Source: Aeromicrobium sp. Root236 (lineage in GTDB: Bacteria; Actinomycetota; Actinomycetes; Propionibacteriales; Nocardioidaceae). From it: a stretch of DNA of 64,000 bases. The notes under the pieces were generated by a model. It searched no databases. It was not told the DNA's origin and saw nothing but the letters and a program-made list of their open reading frames with translations. Below are positions 18,366 through 27,459 of the stretch, in pieces. The DNA lies in the NCBI RefSeq assembly GCF_001428805.1, contig NZ_LMIS01000001.1:496001-560000 (forward strand), written 5' to 3'. How positions within the stretch are numbered: the first letter of the stretch is position 1; the number at the start of each line of letters is the position of its first letter. The position numbers and the translations under genes are program-made.

Positions 18366-18860
18366 ATGTCCGGAGCGAACGACGCACGGCCCACGGTTCG
18401 TCTCCGGCGGGTCGAGGACCCGGACGTCGAGGTGTTCTTCGAGCACCAGGCCGACCCGCTGGCCGTCGAGATGGCGGCGTTCCCCGCTCGCGACAAGGAG
18501 CAGGTCGCGGCGCACTGGGCGAAGCTCCGCAGCGACGACACCCTGTACGTGCGGACGATCGTCGCTGACGGAGTGGTGGCGGGCAACATCGGCAGCTGGC
18601 CGGACCACGGACAGCAGCTGCTCGGCTACTGGATCGGACGCGAGTTCTGGGGCCGCGGCGTCGCCACGCAGGCACTCACTCTGTTGCTCGACGACGTGCC
18701 GATCCGCCCGCTGCATGCCCATGTCGTGGCGCACAACGTCGGCTCGATCCGCGTCCTGGAGAAGTGCGGGTTCCAGCGTGACCGCGAGGGGGAGGCCAAC
18801 CTGCCCTCGGCCGAGGAGGGCATCCAGGAGCTCGTGTACGTACTTGACTCGCAGCACTAG
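18366..18860 (+). CDS. GNAT acetyltransferase
   Basis: 164-aa GNAT protein of the acetyltransferase_3 type. It has the cofactor loop LGYWIGREFWGRGVATQAL (about residues 81-99) and the conserved V-A-H-N-V-G-S-I-R-V-L-E-K-C-G-F motif near 125-140. The start is ATG 18366, with GGGGAG 9 nt upstream. GTG 18357, overlapping the previous stop, is also possible and would couple the two acetyltransferase genes. The substrate is unknown. Confidence 0.87.
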   Translation: MSGANDARPTVRLRRVEDPDVEVFFEHQADPLAVEMAAFPARDKEQVAAHWAKLRSDDTLYVRTIVADGVVAGNIGSWPDHGQQLLGYWIGREFWGRGVATQALTLLLDDVPIRPLHAHVVAHNVGSIRVLEKCGFQRDREGEANLPSAEEGIQELVYVLDSQH

Positions 18861-18897
18861 ATTCCGAAGCAGCACTCGACACGGAGGAGACACTCTC

Positions 18898-19434
18898 GTG
18901 CGCATACGCACCTATACGTTCGTCACCCTGGACGGGTTCGTCTCGACACCGGACGGCCGACCGGTGCAGCTCCTGCTCCCGGGGTTTCCAGGGCGTACCG
19001 CCTACGGGCTGCCAGAGTTCCTGTCGACCTGCGAGGGCGTGGTCATGGGCCGTACGACGTTCCTGCCCGCGCTGGACGCGCCCGATTGGCCGTGGACGCA
19101 GCCGGTTTTCGTGCTCACGTCATCTGCTCTGCCTGACAAGGCGCCCGCGGATGTGCAGACCGCGTCGACCGCTGCCGAGCTGGTCCAGGCGATGGAGGCT
19201 GCCGGTGTCACCGGCGACGTCCATCTCATCGGCGGCCCGAGCACGATCCAGGCGTTCCACGACATCGGAACCGTCGACGAGGTCGGACTGGTGCTGGTTC
19301 CGATGATCCAGGGCCGCGGCGTACGCCTCACCCCTTCCGACATCGAGCCGATGTCCCTCACGCTCCAGTCGACGCGAACCTTCCCGGACGGCGTCATCGA
19401 GACGTTCTACCGGCCACAGGCGAACGGCGAATGA
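18898..19434 (+). CDS. Dihydrofolate reductase/RibD-C family protein
   Basis: 178-aa protein of the RibD C-terminal/dihydrofolate-reductase-like fold. It opens IRTYTFVTLDGFVSTPDGRP. The nucleotide-binding signature is seen as CEGVVMGRTTF (near residue 45) and GDVHLIGGPSTIQAF (near 107). It starts at GTG 18898 with a strong GGAGGAG ribosome site 7 nt upstream. These are NADPH-dependent reductases of mostly unknown substrate. It is one of three such paralogues in the window (others near 38.7 and 44.4 kb). Confidence 0.85.
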   Translation: MRIRTYTFVTLDGFVSTPDGRPVQLLLPGFPGRTAYGLPEFLSTCEGVVMGRTTFLPALDAPDWPWTQPVFVLTSSALPDKAPADVQTASTAAELVQAMEAAGVTGDVHLIGGPSTIQAFHDIGTVDEVGLVLVPMIQGRGVRLTPSDIEPMSLTLQSTRTFPDGVIETFYRPQANGE

Positions 19435-19599
19435 CGCCAGATCAGCTCTGACTGCAGGCCCCACAGCGTGAAGGCGGCGCCGTCGTCATCCACGGTCCAC
19501 TGACCGACGGCACCCGCTGAGGCGGGCCGGGCCCACCCGAGTATGCATGGACATTGTGGAATCGACTCGGAAACCAGACAGGTGCGGCACAATCGGCAC

Positions 19600-22500
19600 G
19601 TGCAGCGTGTGACCTCATCTCCCGGGTCTGTCCATTACCGCGTGTCCGGAGGGGTCACGGTCCTGATCGACGGCACGCCAGTCGGGGTCGGCGGTCCCAA
19701 GCAGCGACGCGTGCTCGCCGTGCTGCTGTCGCGAGTGGGCACTGTCGTCACGATCAGCCAGGTCGTGGACGCGGTATGGGGCGACGCCCCGCCCGCCAAG
19801 GCGCCGGTCTCGGTGCGCTCGTACGTCACCAACCTGCGTCGGGTGCTGCACGCCGACGGCGTCGAGAGGCTCCACTCCGGCCCCCTCGGATATCGGCTCG
19901 AGCTCCGGGACGGAGACTCCGTCGACCTCATGGAGTTCGAGGACCTCGCGACATCGGGTCGCGAAGCACTCGTGCGGCTGGACGTGCGTACGGCCTCCGA
20001 TCAGCTCACGGAAGCTCTCTCGCGGTGGGTAGGACCTCCGTACGGTGAGCTCGCCGACGCCGACTTCATCCGCCCTGACGTCGTACGCCTGGCGGCGCTG
20101 CACGACACGGCTCAGGAGGCATGGTTCGACGCTTGTCTCCAGCTCGGTCGCGACTCCGACCTGGTCCCCGAGCTCGAGTCAGCCGTCGCGAGGAGCCCGT
20201 TGCAGGAGCGCTTGTGGGGGCACCTGATGCTGGCTCTGCACCGTTCCGGTCGTCACGCTGACGCTCTTCTCGCGTATGACCGAGCCCGAGAGGTCCTGGA
20301 TCGTGAGATCGGCAGCCGGCCCGGCGAGGGAATCCGCGCCCTGCTGGCCAAGATCCAGGCCCACGATCCGGAGCTACGCGTGACACCCGCCCGGACGACC
20401 CGAGAGGCGTCAGACGCTCACCGCATCGTGGGTCGCGACAGCGAGCTGGATTCGCTCCGCGAGACGAGCGCCGGGCTGACGATGATCACCGGCGAGAGCG
20501 GCATCGGCAAGACCGCCCTCGCGCAGGCGGCGTTCACGTCCGCGCAGGAGACGGGACGCCCGGCTGCCTGGGCGGCTCACCCTGCGGGGGTCGGCCTGCC
20601 GGCGTTGTGGACCTGGATCCAGGTGCTGCGCCAGCTCGGTGAGCAGCTCGGCCCGGACGCCCGTCGGGCCGTGATCCGCGACGCACCTGGCGCTGTCGAC
20701 GCCATCGTGCCGGAATGGAACGAGACGCCCCCGAGCGGTCGGCTCGGTGCGACCGGCTTCGCACTGGTCGAAGGGGTGGTCACCGCACTGCGATCGCTGG
20801 CATCGCGCGCTCCTGTGCTGCTGGTCCTCGATGACCTGCACCACGCGGACGACGAGACGTACGACGTCCTGATCCTGCTGCTCGCGCAGTTCCCGAGGCT
20901 CCCGGTGACCGTGATCGCCACGTGGACGTTCTACGGCGACGGCAGACCCATGAATCGTCAGGGGTTCGACCGGACCCTCCGCTCCTCCAGCCCGGGATCG
21001 ATGCACCTCTCCGGGCTGGACCGCGGGCCCGCCACGGAGCTCGTCGAGTCGATCATCGGCTCCGGCATGGGTCCACAGGCCGCCGACAAGGTGTGGCGTG
21101 AGACGGGCGGCAACCCCTTGTATCTGCAGGAGGTCGCGCGGACGATCGCCGAGTCCGGGCACGACGCCCCTGTGTCGCACACCGTCCTCGGCGTCCTCGA
21201 TCATCGGCTCGGCGAGCTCGCCGAAGGGACCCGCCGGCTGCTGGGCACGGCTGCCGTGATGGGGGTCGAGATCGACGTGGCCGGGCTCTCCGACGTCCTT
21301 GACGTACCGGTCTCGCGGGTTCACGAAGACCTCGCACCCGCCTATCTCGCAGGTCTGCTCGACGAGGTCGGAGACCGGCCGGGGGACTACCGCTTCAGCC
21401 ACGGGTTGGTGCGTGACGCCTTGCTCGCTCGGCAGGACGTCGCCGCTCGTACGGTCGTGCACGCGACGATTGCGAGACTGGGTGCGTCCTCCGTCACGAC
21501 GGCGGCGTACGAGCGTGCAGTCGCGCTCGCTGACCACGCCTGGCGAGCTGGACCCGAGCTCGACGCCGAAACCGCTGTGACGATCATCGATGCAGTCGTC
21601 CAGAGGGCCCTCGGTCGATCGCGATACGCCGACGTCGCAGACCTCGCCGAGCGCGCGGTCCAGATCTGTGCGCGTCTCACGCCCACACCCGATGGACTGG
21701 ACCGCGAGGCGATGCTGTGGCTCCACCTGGCCGGCGCCAGGACGATCCTGCACGGCCAGACGGACGAGGCGGCCGGTGTCGCGATCCGGCGGGCGTTCGA
21801 GATCGGGGAGGCGTCGAAGGGACGCGGGTACTACAGCGCGGCCGCGATGCACTGCCTCATGCTGTGTGGGACTGGGCGCCTCGACGAGGCAGAGGCGATC
21901 GCGCGTGGTCTGCGCGAGGAGTACGAGTCGTCCGATGCACGGGACGTCGGCGAGGTGAGCGACCTCGCCGACATCATGATCTCGGTGCTTCGCGGCGACG
22001 TCGACCGTCTCGTCGCTGCAGGACGACACATGATGACGACGTTCCCGGCGCCGGAGACGGTGACGGATCCGCTCCACTTCTTCCACCCGCGGGCGTTGTG
22101 CTGGATGGCCATCGGCGAGGCGTCGCGCGGCGACGAGGCGGCCTCACGCCGCTACCTGGCCGAGGCCATCGAGCTCACGCAGAGCCGTGGCGACGTCTTC
22201 AGCGCCCTGGTCAACAGCGTGGCCGAGATCGAGATCGCCGCGATCCTGGGAATCACCGACGGCACGGCCGAGCGCGCAGCCGAGGTCGACAAGGCGTTCC
22301 GGGCCGCCGGCAGCGACCAGTGGGCTGCCGTGGCCCGCATCATCGAGCTGTGGGCCCAGACCCTGCAGAACACCGCGATCGATCTCGGCCCCGAGGCCGC
22401 GCGTGCGTTCGAGGAGTACACGATCGACGGTACGACCGCCGCGACGTCGATGCTGCGTTGCCTGCTCGCCGACATCGAGAGTCATCATGGTCGCAGCGAG

Positions 22501-22611
22501 TCGGCGCTCTCGATCCTCGCCCGTGCCGAACGCGTTGCCGAAGTGACCGGCGAGCGCGTGTGGGATCCCATGATCGCCGCCCGCCGCGAGCTGCTCACTT
22601 CTTCGCCTTGA
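19600..22611 (+). CDS. AfsR/BTAD-type ATPase transcriptional regulator
   Basis: 1003-aa multidomain regulator. About residues 15-90 form an OmpR/PhoB-type winged helix (PKQRRVLAVLLSRVGTVVTISQVVDAVWG). About 95-245 is the bacterial transcriptional activator (BTAD) domain. An STAND-like ATPase follows, with Walker A ITGESGIGKTALA near 290 and Walker B VLLVLDDLHHADDET near 405. The C-terminal half is alpha-helical, TPR-like repeats. Such SARP-like proteins control secondary metabolism or development. Several in-frame starts exist (ATG 19543, GTG 19582, 19600, 19609); 19600 is a compromise. The 3' end overlaps the convergent protease gene by 17 nt. Confidence 0.88.
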   Translation: MQRVTSSPGSVHYRVSGGVTVLIDGTPVGVGGPKQRRVLAVLLSRVGTVVTISQVVDAVWGDAPPAKAPVSVRSYVTNLRRVLHADGVERLHSGPLGYRLELRDGDSVDLMEFEDLATSGREALVRLDVRTASDQLTEALSRWVGPPYGELADADFIRPDVVRLAALHDTAQEAWFDACLQLGRDSDLVPELESAVARSPLQERLWGHLMLALHRSGRHADALLAYDRAREVLDREIGSRPGEGIRALLAKIQAHDPELRVTPARTTREASDAHRIVGRDSELDSLRETSAGLTMITGESGIGKTALAQAAFTSAQETGRPAAWAAHPAGVGLPALWTWIQVLRQLGEQLGPDARRAVIRDAPGAVDAIVPEWNETPPSGRLGATGFALVEGVVTALRSLASRAPVLLVLDDLHHADDETYDVLILLLAQFPRLPVTVIATWTFYGDGRPMNRQGFDRTLRSSSPGSMHLSGLDRGPATELVESIIGSGMGPQAADKVWRETGGNPLYLQEVARTIAESGHDAPVSHTVLGVLDHRLGELAEGTRRLLGTAAVMGVEIDVAGLSDVLDVPVSRVHEDLAPAYLAGLLDEVGDRPGDYRFSHGLVRDALLARQDVAARTVVHATIARLGASSVTTAAYERAVALADHAWRAGPELDAETAVTIIDAVVQRALGRSRYADVADLAERAVQICARLTPTPDGLDREAMLWLHLAGARTILHGQTDEAAGVAIRRAFEIGEASKGRGYYSAAAMHCLMLCGTGRLDEAEAIARGLREEYESSDARDVGEVSDLADIMISVLRGDVDRLVAAGRHMMTTFPAPETVTDPLHFFHPRALCWMAIGEASRGDEAASRRYLAEAIELTQSRGDVFSALVNSVAEIEIAAILGITDGTAERAAEVDKAFRAAGSDQWAAVARIIELWAQTLQNTAIDLGPEAARAFEEYTIDGTTAATSMLRCLLADIESHHGRSESALSILARAERVAEVTGERVWDPMIAARRELLTSSP

Positions 22612-23971
22612 GGTCCAGGCAGCTGTTCGCACCATCGATGACGCCCTGGCGGAACGCCTCGACCCGGCCGTAGCCGGCGCCCTGGCGTTCGCTGTCGCCG
22701 TCGCCACGGAACACCAGAAGCGCCTTGATGCCTTCATCGAGATCGCCGGGAGAGATGCTGTAGCTGCTGGTCTTGGCGCGGTTGTGCAGGATGACGCTTG
22801 CGGTGTAGCCGCCGGCGAAGCAGTCGCTCTTGAGGGTTGCGGTCTTCTCGTCGGACTTGTCGCCGAGCCGCGCCAAGGTCGCCAGGCCCCATTGGGTCGT
22901 CAACAGCGTCGCGACCGCATAGTCGCCGCCCTGTCGGTAGACCTCGGGCATGACGCCGACGTTGTCGAACCCGATGTAGTCCTCGGGCACGCAGTAGAAC
23001 AACGAGAACCCGGAGGTCGACTCGCCGTTGCACGTCGGCGGGTTCGCCGGGTCGTACGGCTTGTAGCCGGACAACGGCTTCCAGGCCTTGCCGCCGGAGA
23101 TCCCCGGGTAGAGCTGGGAGAAGAAGTCCTCGATGTCGTACGGGACCTTGTTGACGATCTCGTCGTACGGCGCGTCGCCGCCGCGGTCTGCGTCCTCCTG
23201 GGTGCTGAACGGCAGCTCGAGCACGACGGGCTCACCGTCGTGATAGGCCTTGCACTTCTTCGGACCGCTGTCGAAACCGTCCTGGAACGCGCTGACCCGA
23301 TCGAAACCGCTGCCATGAGCCGAGGCGTCGGTGGCGTCGGTGCCCGGGTTGTCGCGCAGGTCCAGGATTCCGGCGAGGGCCGTGTCGAGGTCGCCGGCGG
23401 TCATCTTGAAGATCTTCGCCTTGGCGGCATGGGCGGACCAAGCGCCGGCGAAGCAGTCGGCCTGGAGCTCTGACGACACCGTCAGCTTGTTGGCGTCGAA
23501 GAACCCCGCCCGCTGCTGCATCGCGTGCCCCCACTCGTGTGCCAGCACGACCGGGATGACGAAGTCTCCATACTTCTTCTGCAACGACGGCAGCAGGTCC
23601 TGCGCGTCCCACGCCACCGAGTCGTCCAGCTTGCAGTAGAACGCATTGCCCTGGACGTCCGAGTAGCTGTTCGCGCACTTCGGACCCTTCGTGGACTGCT
23701 CCGTCGAGGCGTAGAGCCCACCCTTGACCGGCTTGTACTTCTTGCCATAGAGCTTCGGGAACTCGACGGTCCAGTAGTCCTGCAGGTCGGCTATCGCCTT
23801 GATGGCGAGCTTGTTCACAGGCGCCGAACGATCGCCGTCGATCTTCACCGAGCTCACAGCGGTCCTCGGCGGCCCGGACGTCCCCTTCTCGTCCGAACCA
23901 CCTCCGCACGCCGTCAGCACCAGTGCAGCTGCCACAAGGATCGCGGTGATCTGCCGCTTCGCGCCCATCAC
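22595..23971 (-). CDS. Putative neutral zinc metallopeptidase lipoprotein
   Basis: 458-aa exported protein. The lipobox L-T-A-C places the lipidated Cys at residue 22. The YpfJ-type putative neutral zinc metallopeptidase domain has the zincin motif H145-E-W-G-H149 in VVLAHEWGHAMQQRAGFF. A third-ligand candidate Glu lies in SSELQADCFAG. A C-terminal half with similar motifs (SDCFAGGYTASVI, then YGRVEAFRQGV) lacks a second HExxH, so it may be a decayed duplicate. The ATG overlaps the stop of the upstream LpqN-like gene by 4 nt. The 3' end overlaps the BTAD regulator by 17 nt. Confidence 0.85.
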   Translation of the reverse strand: MMGAKRQITAILVAAALVLTACGGGSDEKGTSGPPRTAVSSVKIDGDRSAPVNKLAIKAIADLQDYWTVEFPKLYGKKYKPVKGGLYASTEQSTKGPKCANSYSDVQGNAFYCKLDDSVAWDAQDLLPSLQKKYGDFVIPVVLAHEWGHAMQQRAGFFDANKLTVSSELQADCFAGAWSAHAAKAKIFKMTAGDLDTALAGILDLRDNPGTDATDASAHGSGFDRVSAFQDGFDSGPKKCKAYHDGEPVVLELPFSTQEDADRGGDAPYDEIVNKVPYDIEDFFSQLYPGISGGKAWKPLSGYKPYDPANPPTCNGESTSGFSLFYCVPEDYIGFDNVGVMPEVYRQGGDYAVATLLTTQWGLATLARLGDKSDEKTATLKSDCFAGGYTASVILHNRAKTSSYSISPGDLDEGIKALLVFRGDGDSERQGAGYGRVEAFRQGVIDGANSCLDLKAKK

Positions 23972-24633
23972 GAGATGCTCGTCGAGCTGTCGATGTCGTT
24001 CATCACGGCGGTCAGGACGTCGGCCTCGTCCTGCGTCGCGTACGCGTTGAGCTGCAGGACGTAGAGACCGCCGGACGCAGCCGGCACCACCACGGTCTTC
24101 TGAGCGATCAGCATCGCCTTGCCCTTGACGTCGACCGTCCCGCCGTACTGCACGGCGTCATAACCACCCAGCTTGCTGGGGCTGGCCGGCGACAGCTCCT
24201 TGAAGCCGTCGAGGTTCCTCAGCTCCTGCGGGGCGTACTCCAGGATCTTGTCGGCCTCGACGTCGCCCTCGAGCTTGGAGAACAGCGCCAGCACGTGTGG
24301 CGGGTTCGCCGGGTCGGCTGCGTCCGTGTAGACGATCGCGCCGTACGAACCAGCGTCCCCGTAGTCCTTGGTCGTCTCCCAGCCGTCGGGCACCGGCAGG
24401 TCGACCGTGACGCCGTCGCTGTCCTCGCGAGTCAGGACCTTCTCCGTGGCGCCGACCTGCTTGATGTACTCCGGGAGGGTCAACGCCGACGCCGTCGCGC
24501 TCGGCGACGGCTTGGCGCTCGACTTCGTCGGCGCAGGATCCTTCTTGGGCTCATCGCTGCCGCCACAAGCCGCGAGGGCGAGGGAGACGGCGAGGGCGAT
24601 GCCTGCGGCGGCGAGACGGCGGGTGGGCTTCAT
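23968..24633 (-). CDS. LpqN/LpqT-family lipoprotein
   Basis: 221-aa lipoprotein. The signal peptide MKPTRRLAAAGIALAVSLAL is followed by lipobox L-A-A-C with Cys at residue 23. A Lys/Pro/Ser/Thr linker runs to about 50, then a single LpqN-like domain (PVPDGWETTKDYGDAGSYGAIVYTD). This family is largely restricted to actinobacteria. Mycobacterial LpqN interacts with mycolate transport factors, but the role here is unknown. It is translationally coupled to the downstream zinc-peptidase lipoprotein. Confidence 0.85.
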   Translation of the reverse strand: MKPTRRLAAAGIALAVSLALAACGGSDEPKKDPAPTKSSAKPSPSATASALTLPEYIKQVGATEKVLTREDSDGVTVDLPVPDGWETTKDYGDAGSYGAIVYTDAADPANPPHVLALFSKLEGDVEADKILEYAPQELRNLDGFKELSPASPSKLGGYDAVQYGGTVDVKGKAMLIAQKTVVVPAASGGLYVLQLNAYATQDEADVLTAVMNDIDSSTSIS

Positions 24634-24731
24634 GGCTTCTCCTGGGAGTGGGACGACACCACGACGGACGCTAGGCCCTGCCGATTGGAGAATCGTTGGA
24701 GTCGATCTCGGCCACCCACCAGAACCGGAAA

Positions 24732-24753
24732 GACCCCGGCCGAAGCCGGGGTC
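24732..24753 (-). terminator. rbpA terminator
   Basis: Perfect 9-bp GC stem (24732-24740 and 24745-24753). Read on the minus strand it closes on a TTCG tetraloop and is followed by TTTCC. It lies 25 nt after the rbpA stop. Confidence 0.8.
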
Positions 24754-24777
24754 CTTGGTCGTGCCGGAGACTGGGTC

Positions 24778-25182
24778 TCAGGCGCTCTTCTTCGTGGTGC
24801 TCTTCTTGGCCGCGCTCTTCTTGGCGGGCCGGTGAAGGTGAGGCGGTCCGATCTCGCCACCACGCAGCAGCTCCAGCCGCTCCGTGAGGATCTCCTCGAG
24901 CTCAGCCTCAGAACGACGCTCGAGCAGCATGTCCCAGTGTGTGCGGATCGGCTTCTCGGCCTTGCCCTCAGGCTTGACTCCGTTGGCGAGCTGACCGATC
25001 TGGCCGGTCTTGGGGTCTTCCCACTCGAACGGGATCTCCGCCTCGTCCGCCATCGTCACCGTGAACGTGTGCCCGTCGGGGCATACGTACTCGACCTGCT
25101 GACGGGGAGCCATTTCCACGCCGCGCTCGTCCTCGAAGCTCTGTGTCCCGAGCCGAGCACCTCGCAATGCACGTTCAGCCAT
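24778..25182 (-). CDS. rbpA: RNA polymerase-binding protein RbpA
   Basis: 134-aa actinobacterial RNA-polymerase-binding protein. It stabilises open complexes of the housekeeping and related sigma factors. It begins MAERALRGARLGTQSFEDERG, the N-terminal tail that reaches the active site. The RbpA core has YVCPDGHTF; the second Cys pair of zinc-type homologues is absent, as in many RbpAs. The basic linker and sigma-interaction helix THWDMLLERRSEAELEEIL follow. The tail is unusually Lys/Ala-rich (AKKSAAKKST). A SigR/SigH-like promoter lies upstream. Confidence 0.96.
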   Translation of the reverse strand: MAERALRGARLGTQSFEDERGVEMAPRQQVEYVCPDGHTFTVTMADEAEIPFEWEDPKTGQIGQLANGVKPEGKAEKPIRTHWDMLLERRSEAELEEILTERLELLRGGEIGPPHLHRPAKKSAAKKSTTKKSA

Positions 25183-25214
25183 GTGCGTCCCCTCTCGTGT
25201 TGCTTACCTCTTAC

Positions 25215-25241
25215 AACGTAAATGACGCACATGAGATTCCC
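25215..25241 (-). promoter_or_regulatory. SigR/SigH-type promoter of rbpA
   Basis: On the minus strand GGGAAT (25241-25236) is followed after exactly 18 nt by GTT (25217-25215). This is the thiol-stress sigma consensus (GGAAT, 18-19 nt, GTT). Expected start is about 25208, 26 nt before the rbpA ATG. Streptomyces rbpA is a known SigR target. Confidence 0.75.
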
Positions 25242-25245
25242 CTAA

Positions 25246-25263
25246 ACGCGTATGCGTACGCGT
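25246..25263. repeat. Perfect 18-bp palindrome upstream of rbpA
   Basis: ACGCGTA (25246-25252), 4-nt centre, TACGCGT (25257-25263). It lies between the MFS stop and the rbpA promoter, just upstream of the GGGAAT element. It could be a regulator site or a weak 3' hairpin of the MFS transcript. Confidence 0.5.
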
Positions 25264-25271
25264 CAGCGAGG

Positions 25272-26636
25272 TCACACGATCGCAGGAGCCTGATTTCCGG
25301 CCTCGACGATGCCTTGCCGGGCGTCGAGCTTCCACAGCAGCCCGCCGCCGACCACGAAGAAGATGATGAGGGCGAGGATGGCCGGCCGGTACGAGTCGGT
25401 CAGCTGGTGCACGACACCGAAGACGAGTGTCCCGAGCCAGCTCGTGCCGCGCTCGCACGCCTGGTAGAGGCTGAAGTACTCCGCCTCACGGCCACGGGGG
25501 ATGAGCTGGGAGAAGAACGCCCGCGACAACGCCTGGGTGCCGCCCAGGACGAGCCCGATCGCCACCGCGAGCACGAGGAACGGGACGATCCGGTCCGCCG
25601 GCAGGAAGTAGCCGAAGCAGACGACGAGGATCCAGATGCCGAGGCCGTACAGGATCGTGCGATGGCTGCCGATCCGCGCCGCGAGGCGGCCGAACACGAG
25701 CGCGCCGACCACGCCGACGAACTGCACGATCAGGATCGTCGCGATGAGCGTGCTGGTCTCGAACCCCAGCTGCTTGTCGCCGTAGACCGACGCCGAGTAG
25801 ATCACGGTCTGGATGCCGTCGTTGTAGAACAGGTACGCGACGAGGAACAGCAACGTCTGCGGATAGTTGCGGAGCTCCCGCAGCGTACGGAACAGCTGCC
25901 CGAAGCTGCGTTGCATCAACGACGTGCCCTCGACCGGGACCACACCACGCGGCGCCCGGTCCTTGATGCCGCGATAGGGGATCAGCGTGAAGTACGCCCA
26001 CCAGATCGCCGCTGACAGCAGGCTGATGCGCACCGCCAGCTCCGTCGACAGGCCGAACGGCGTGAGCGTCACGAGGGCGAGGTTGACCGCCAGCAGGAGC
26101 CCGCCGCCGAGATAGCCCAGCGCCCAGCCGCGCGAGGAGATCCGATCACGCTCGTCCGGCTCGGCGATCTCGATCAGGATCGCGTCGTAGACCACGATCG
26201 ACGAGGCGTAGAACAGGTTGGCCACGACGAGCAGACCGGCGCCGAGCTGCCAGTTCGTGCCCGTCACGAAGAACATCAGCGCCGCGACGGCCGCACCCGA
26301 CCAGGCGAGCCCGGCCATCAGCGTCTTCTTGGACTCCACCCGGTCGGCGATCGCCCCCACGATCGGCAGCACGAACGCCGAGATGACCGTGGCCAGCGTG
26401 ACGACGTAGAACACCAGTGAGCCGGCCGACACCGACAGGCCGAGGACCGAGAGGTTCTCGACGCACTTGCGGTCGTCGTCGCCGACGAACCCGCACGCCG
26501 CCCGCTCGGCGACACTCGTCAGGTAGGGCGCGTAGAGCACCGTGCCGATCGTCGTGATGTACGCCGAGTTGGCCCAGTCGTAGAAGAACCACGCCCTCTG
26601 CTCCGGATTGGCCTTGACCTTGGCACCTCGGGTCAT
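25272..26636 (-). CDS. UMF1-type MFS transporter
   Basis: 454-aa polytopic membrane protein with about 12 hydrophobic segments. It belongs to the UMF1/Atg22-like major facilitator group, recognised by the N-terminal AWFFYDWANSAYITTIGTVLYAPY motif. SSRGWALGYLGGGLLLAVN and the late GGTQALSRAFFSQLIPRGREAEYFSLY are also conserved. Substrates are unknown; the fungal relative exports amino acids from the vacuole. The ATG at 26636 overlaps the upstream GDPD stop by 4 nt. In Streptomyces a GDPD, an MFS gene and rbpA are also neighbours (recalled). Confidence 0.9.
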   Translation of the reverse strand: MTRGAKVKANPEQRAWFFYDWANSAYITTIGTVLYAPYLTSVAERAACGFVGDDDRKCVENLSVLGLSVSAGSLVFYVVTLATVISAFVLPIVGAIADRVESKKTLMAGLAWSGAAVAALMFFVTGTNWQLGAGLLVVANLFYASSIVVYDAILIEIAEPDERDRISSRGWALGYLGGGLLLAVNLALVTLTPFGLSTELAVRISLLSAAIWWAYFTLIPYRGIKDRAPRGVVPVEGTSLMQRSFGQLFRTLRELRNYPQTLLFLVAYLFYNDGIQTVIYSASVYGDKQLGFETSTLIATILIVQFVGVVGALVFGRLAARIGSHRTILYGLGIWILVVCFGYFLPADRIVPFLVLAVAIGLVLGGTQALSRAFFSQLIPRGREAEYFSLYQACERGTSWLGTLVFGVVHQLTDSYRPAILALIIFFVVGGGLLWKLDARQGIVEAGNQAPAIV

Positions 26637-27391
26637 GACGGGTCCTTCCAGGTTCCTCGGGCGACGAGTACGTCCTTGAGCACGTCGGTGCGGTCGGTGA
26701 TGATGCCGTCGACGCCGAGGTCGAGCAGGGCGTGCATCTCGTCGGCGTCGTCGATCGTCCAGGCGTGCACCTGCAGGCCCAGCGCGTGCGCCTTGCGCAC
26801 GAGTCGCGGCGTGATGACCCGGATCCCGCGATACGCAGCGGGCACCTGCAGGCACACGGCCTTGGGTCTGAGCAGCCGGCGCGGCAGGAGCTTGACGGCG
26901 GCGACCTCGCGCCTCGACGCGGAGGTGGCGACGTTGGGGAGCCGGCGGCGGATGCGCACCAGGCGAGCGTGGGAGAACGACGACAGGCACGTACGGCCGA
27001 CAGCGTCGTGGGACTCGACGATCGCGCAGGTCGCCTCCACCACGTCGTCGGACTTCACGTCGATGTTGAGCCGCGCTTCGGGGAACGCCTCGAAGAGGGC
27101 ATCGAGACGCGCGAGCGGCTCACGCTGGTCGAGCCGCTGGAGGTCGAGCGCCTCGGCGGTGAGCGTCGCGACTGGGTCGGCGCTGCCCGTGAGCCGGTCC
27201 AGGGCCGCGTCGTGGATCGCATAGACGACACCGTCGGACGACATGCGGACATCCGTCTCGAGATAGCGATAGCCCAGCTCGTACGCGTGCGCGAACGCGG
27301 CGAGCGAGTTCTCGATGCCCACGTTGCCCGCGGTCCCGGCGCCGCCGCGGTGTGCGAACGCCAGGGGAGGGGCGTCGAGAAAACCGGTCAC
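26633..27391 (-). CDS. Glycerophosphodiester phosphodiesterase
   Basis: 252-aa GDPD that hydrolyses deacylated phospholipids to glycerol 3-phosphate and an alcohol. The TIM-barrel signature is present: FAHRGGAG near residue 12, the Glu of GIENSLAAF, ETDVRMSSDGV and the His of YAIHDAALDR. The C-terminal end has the typical V-H-A-W-T-I-D-D and G-V-D-G-I-I-T-D-R-T-D. No signal peptide, so likely cytosolic. GTG start. Coupled by 4-nt overlap to the downstream MFS gene. Confidence 0.93.
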   Translation of the reverse strand: MTGFLDAPPLAFAHRGGAGTAGNVGIENSLAAFAHAYELGYRYLETDVRMSSDGVVYAIHDAALDRLTGSADPVATLTAEALDLQRLDQREPLARLDALFEAFPEARLNIDVKSDDVVEATCAIVESHDAVGRTCLSSFSHARLVRIRRRLPNVATSASRREVAAVKLLPRRLLRPKAVCLQVPAAYRGIRVITPRLVRKAHALGLQVHAWTIDDADEMHALLDLGVDGIITDRTDVLKDVLVARGTWKDPS

Positions 27392-27459
27392 GCGCTCAAA
27401 CTAAGCCCTCCCGGGTCCATGCGGGTCGACCACTCCCACGCGTCGTTCGCTCGCTGCCG

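Noticed and set aside
19407..19592. Antisense 61-codon frame in the gap before the BTAD regulator
   Set aside because: No recognisable motif, no ribosome site, and it overlaps the RibD-like gene end; could be a relic but unsupported.
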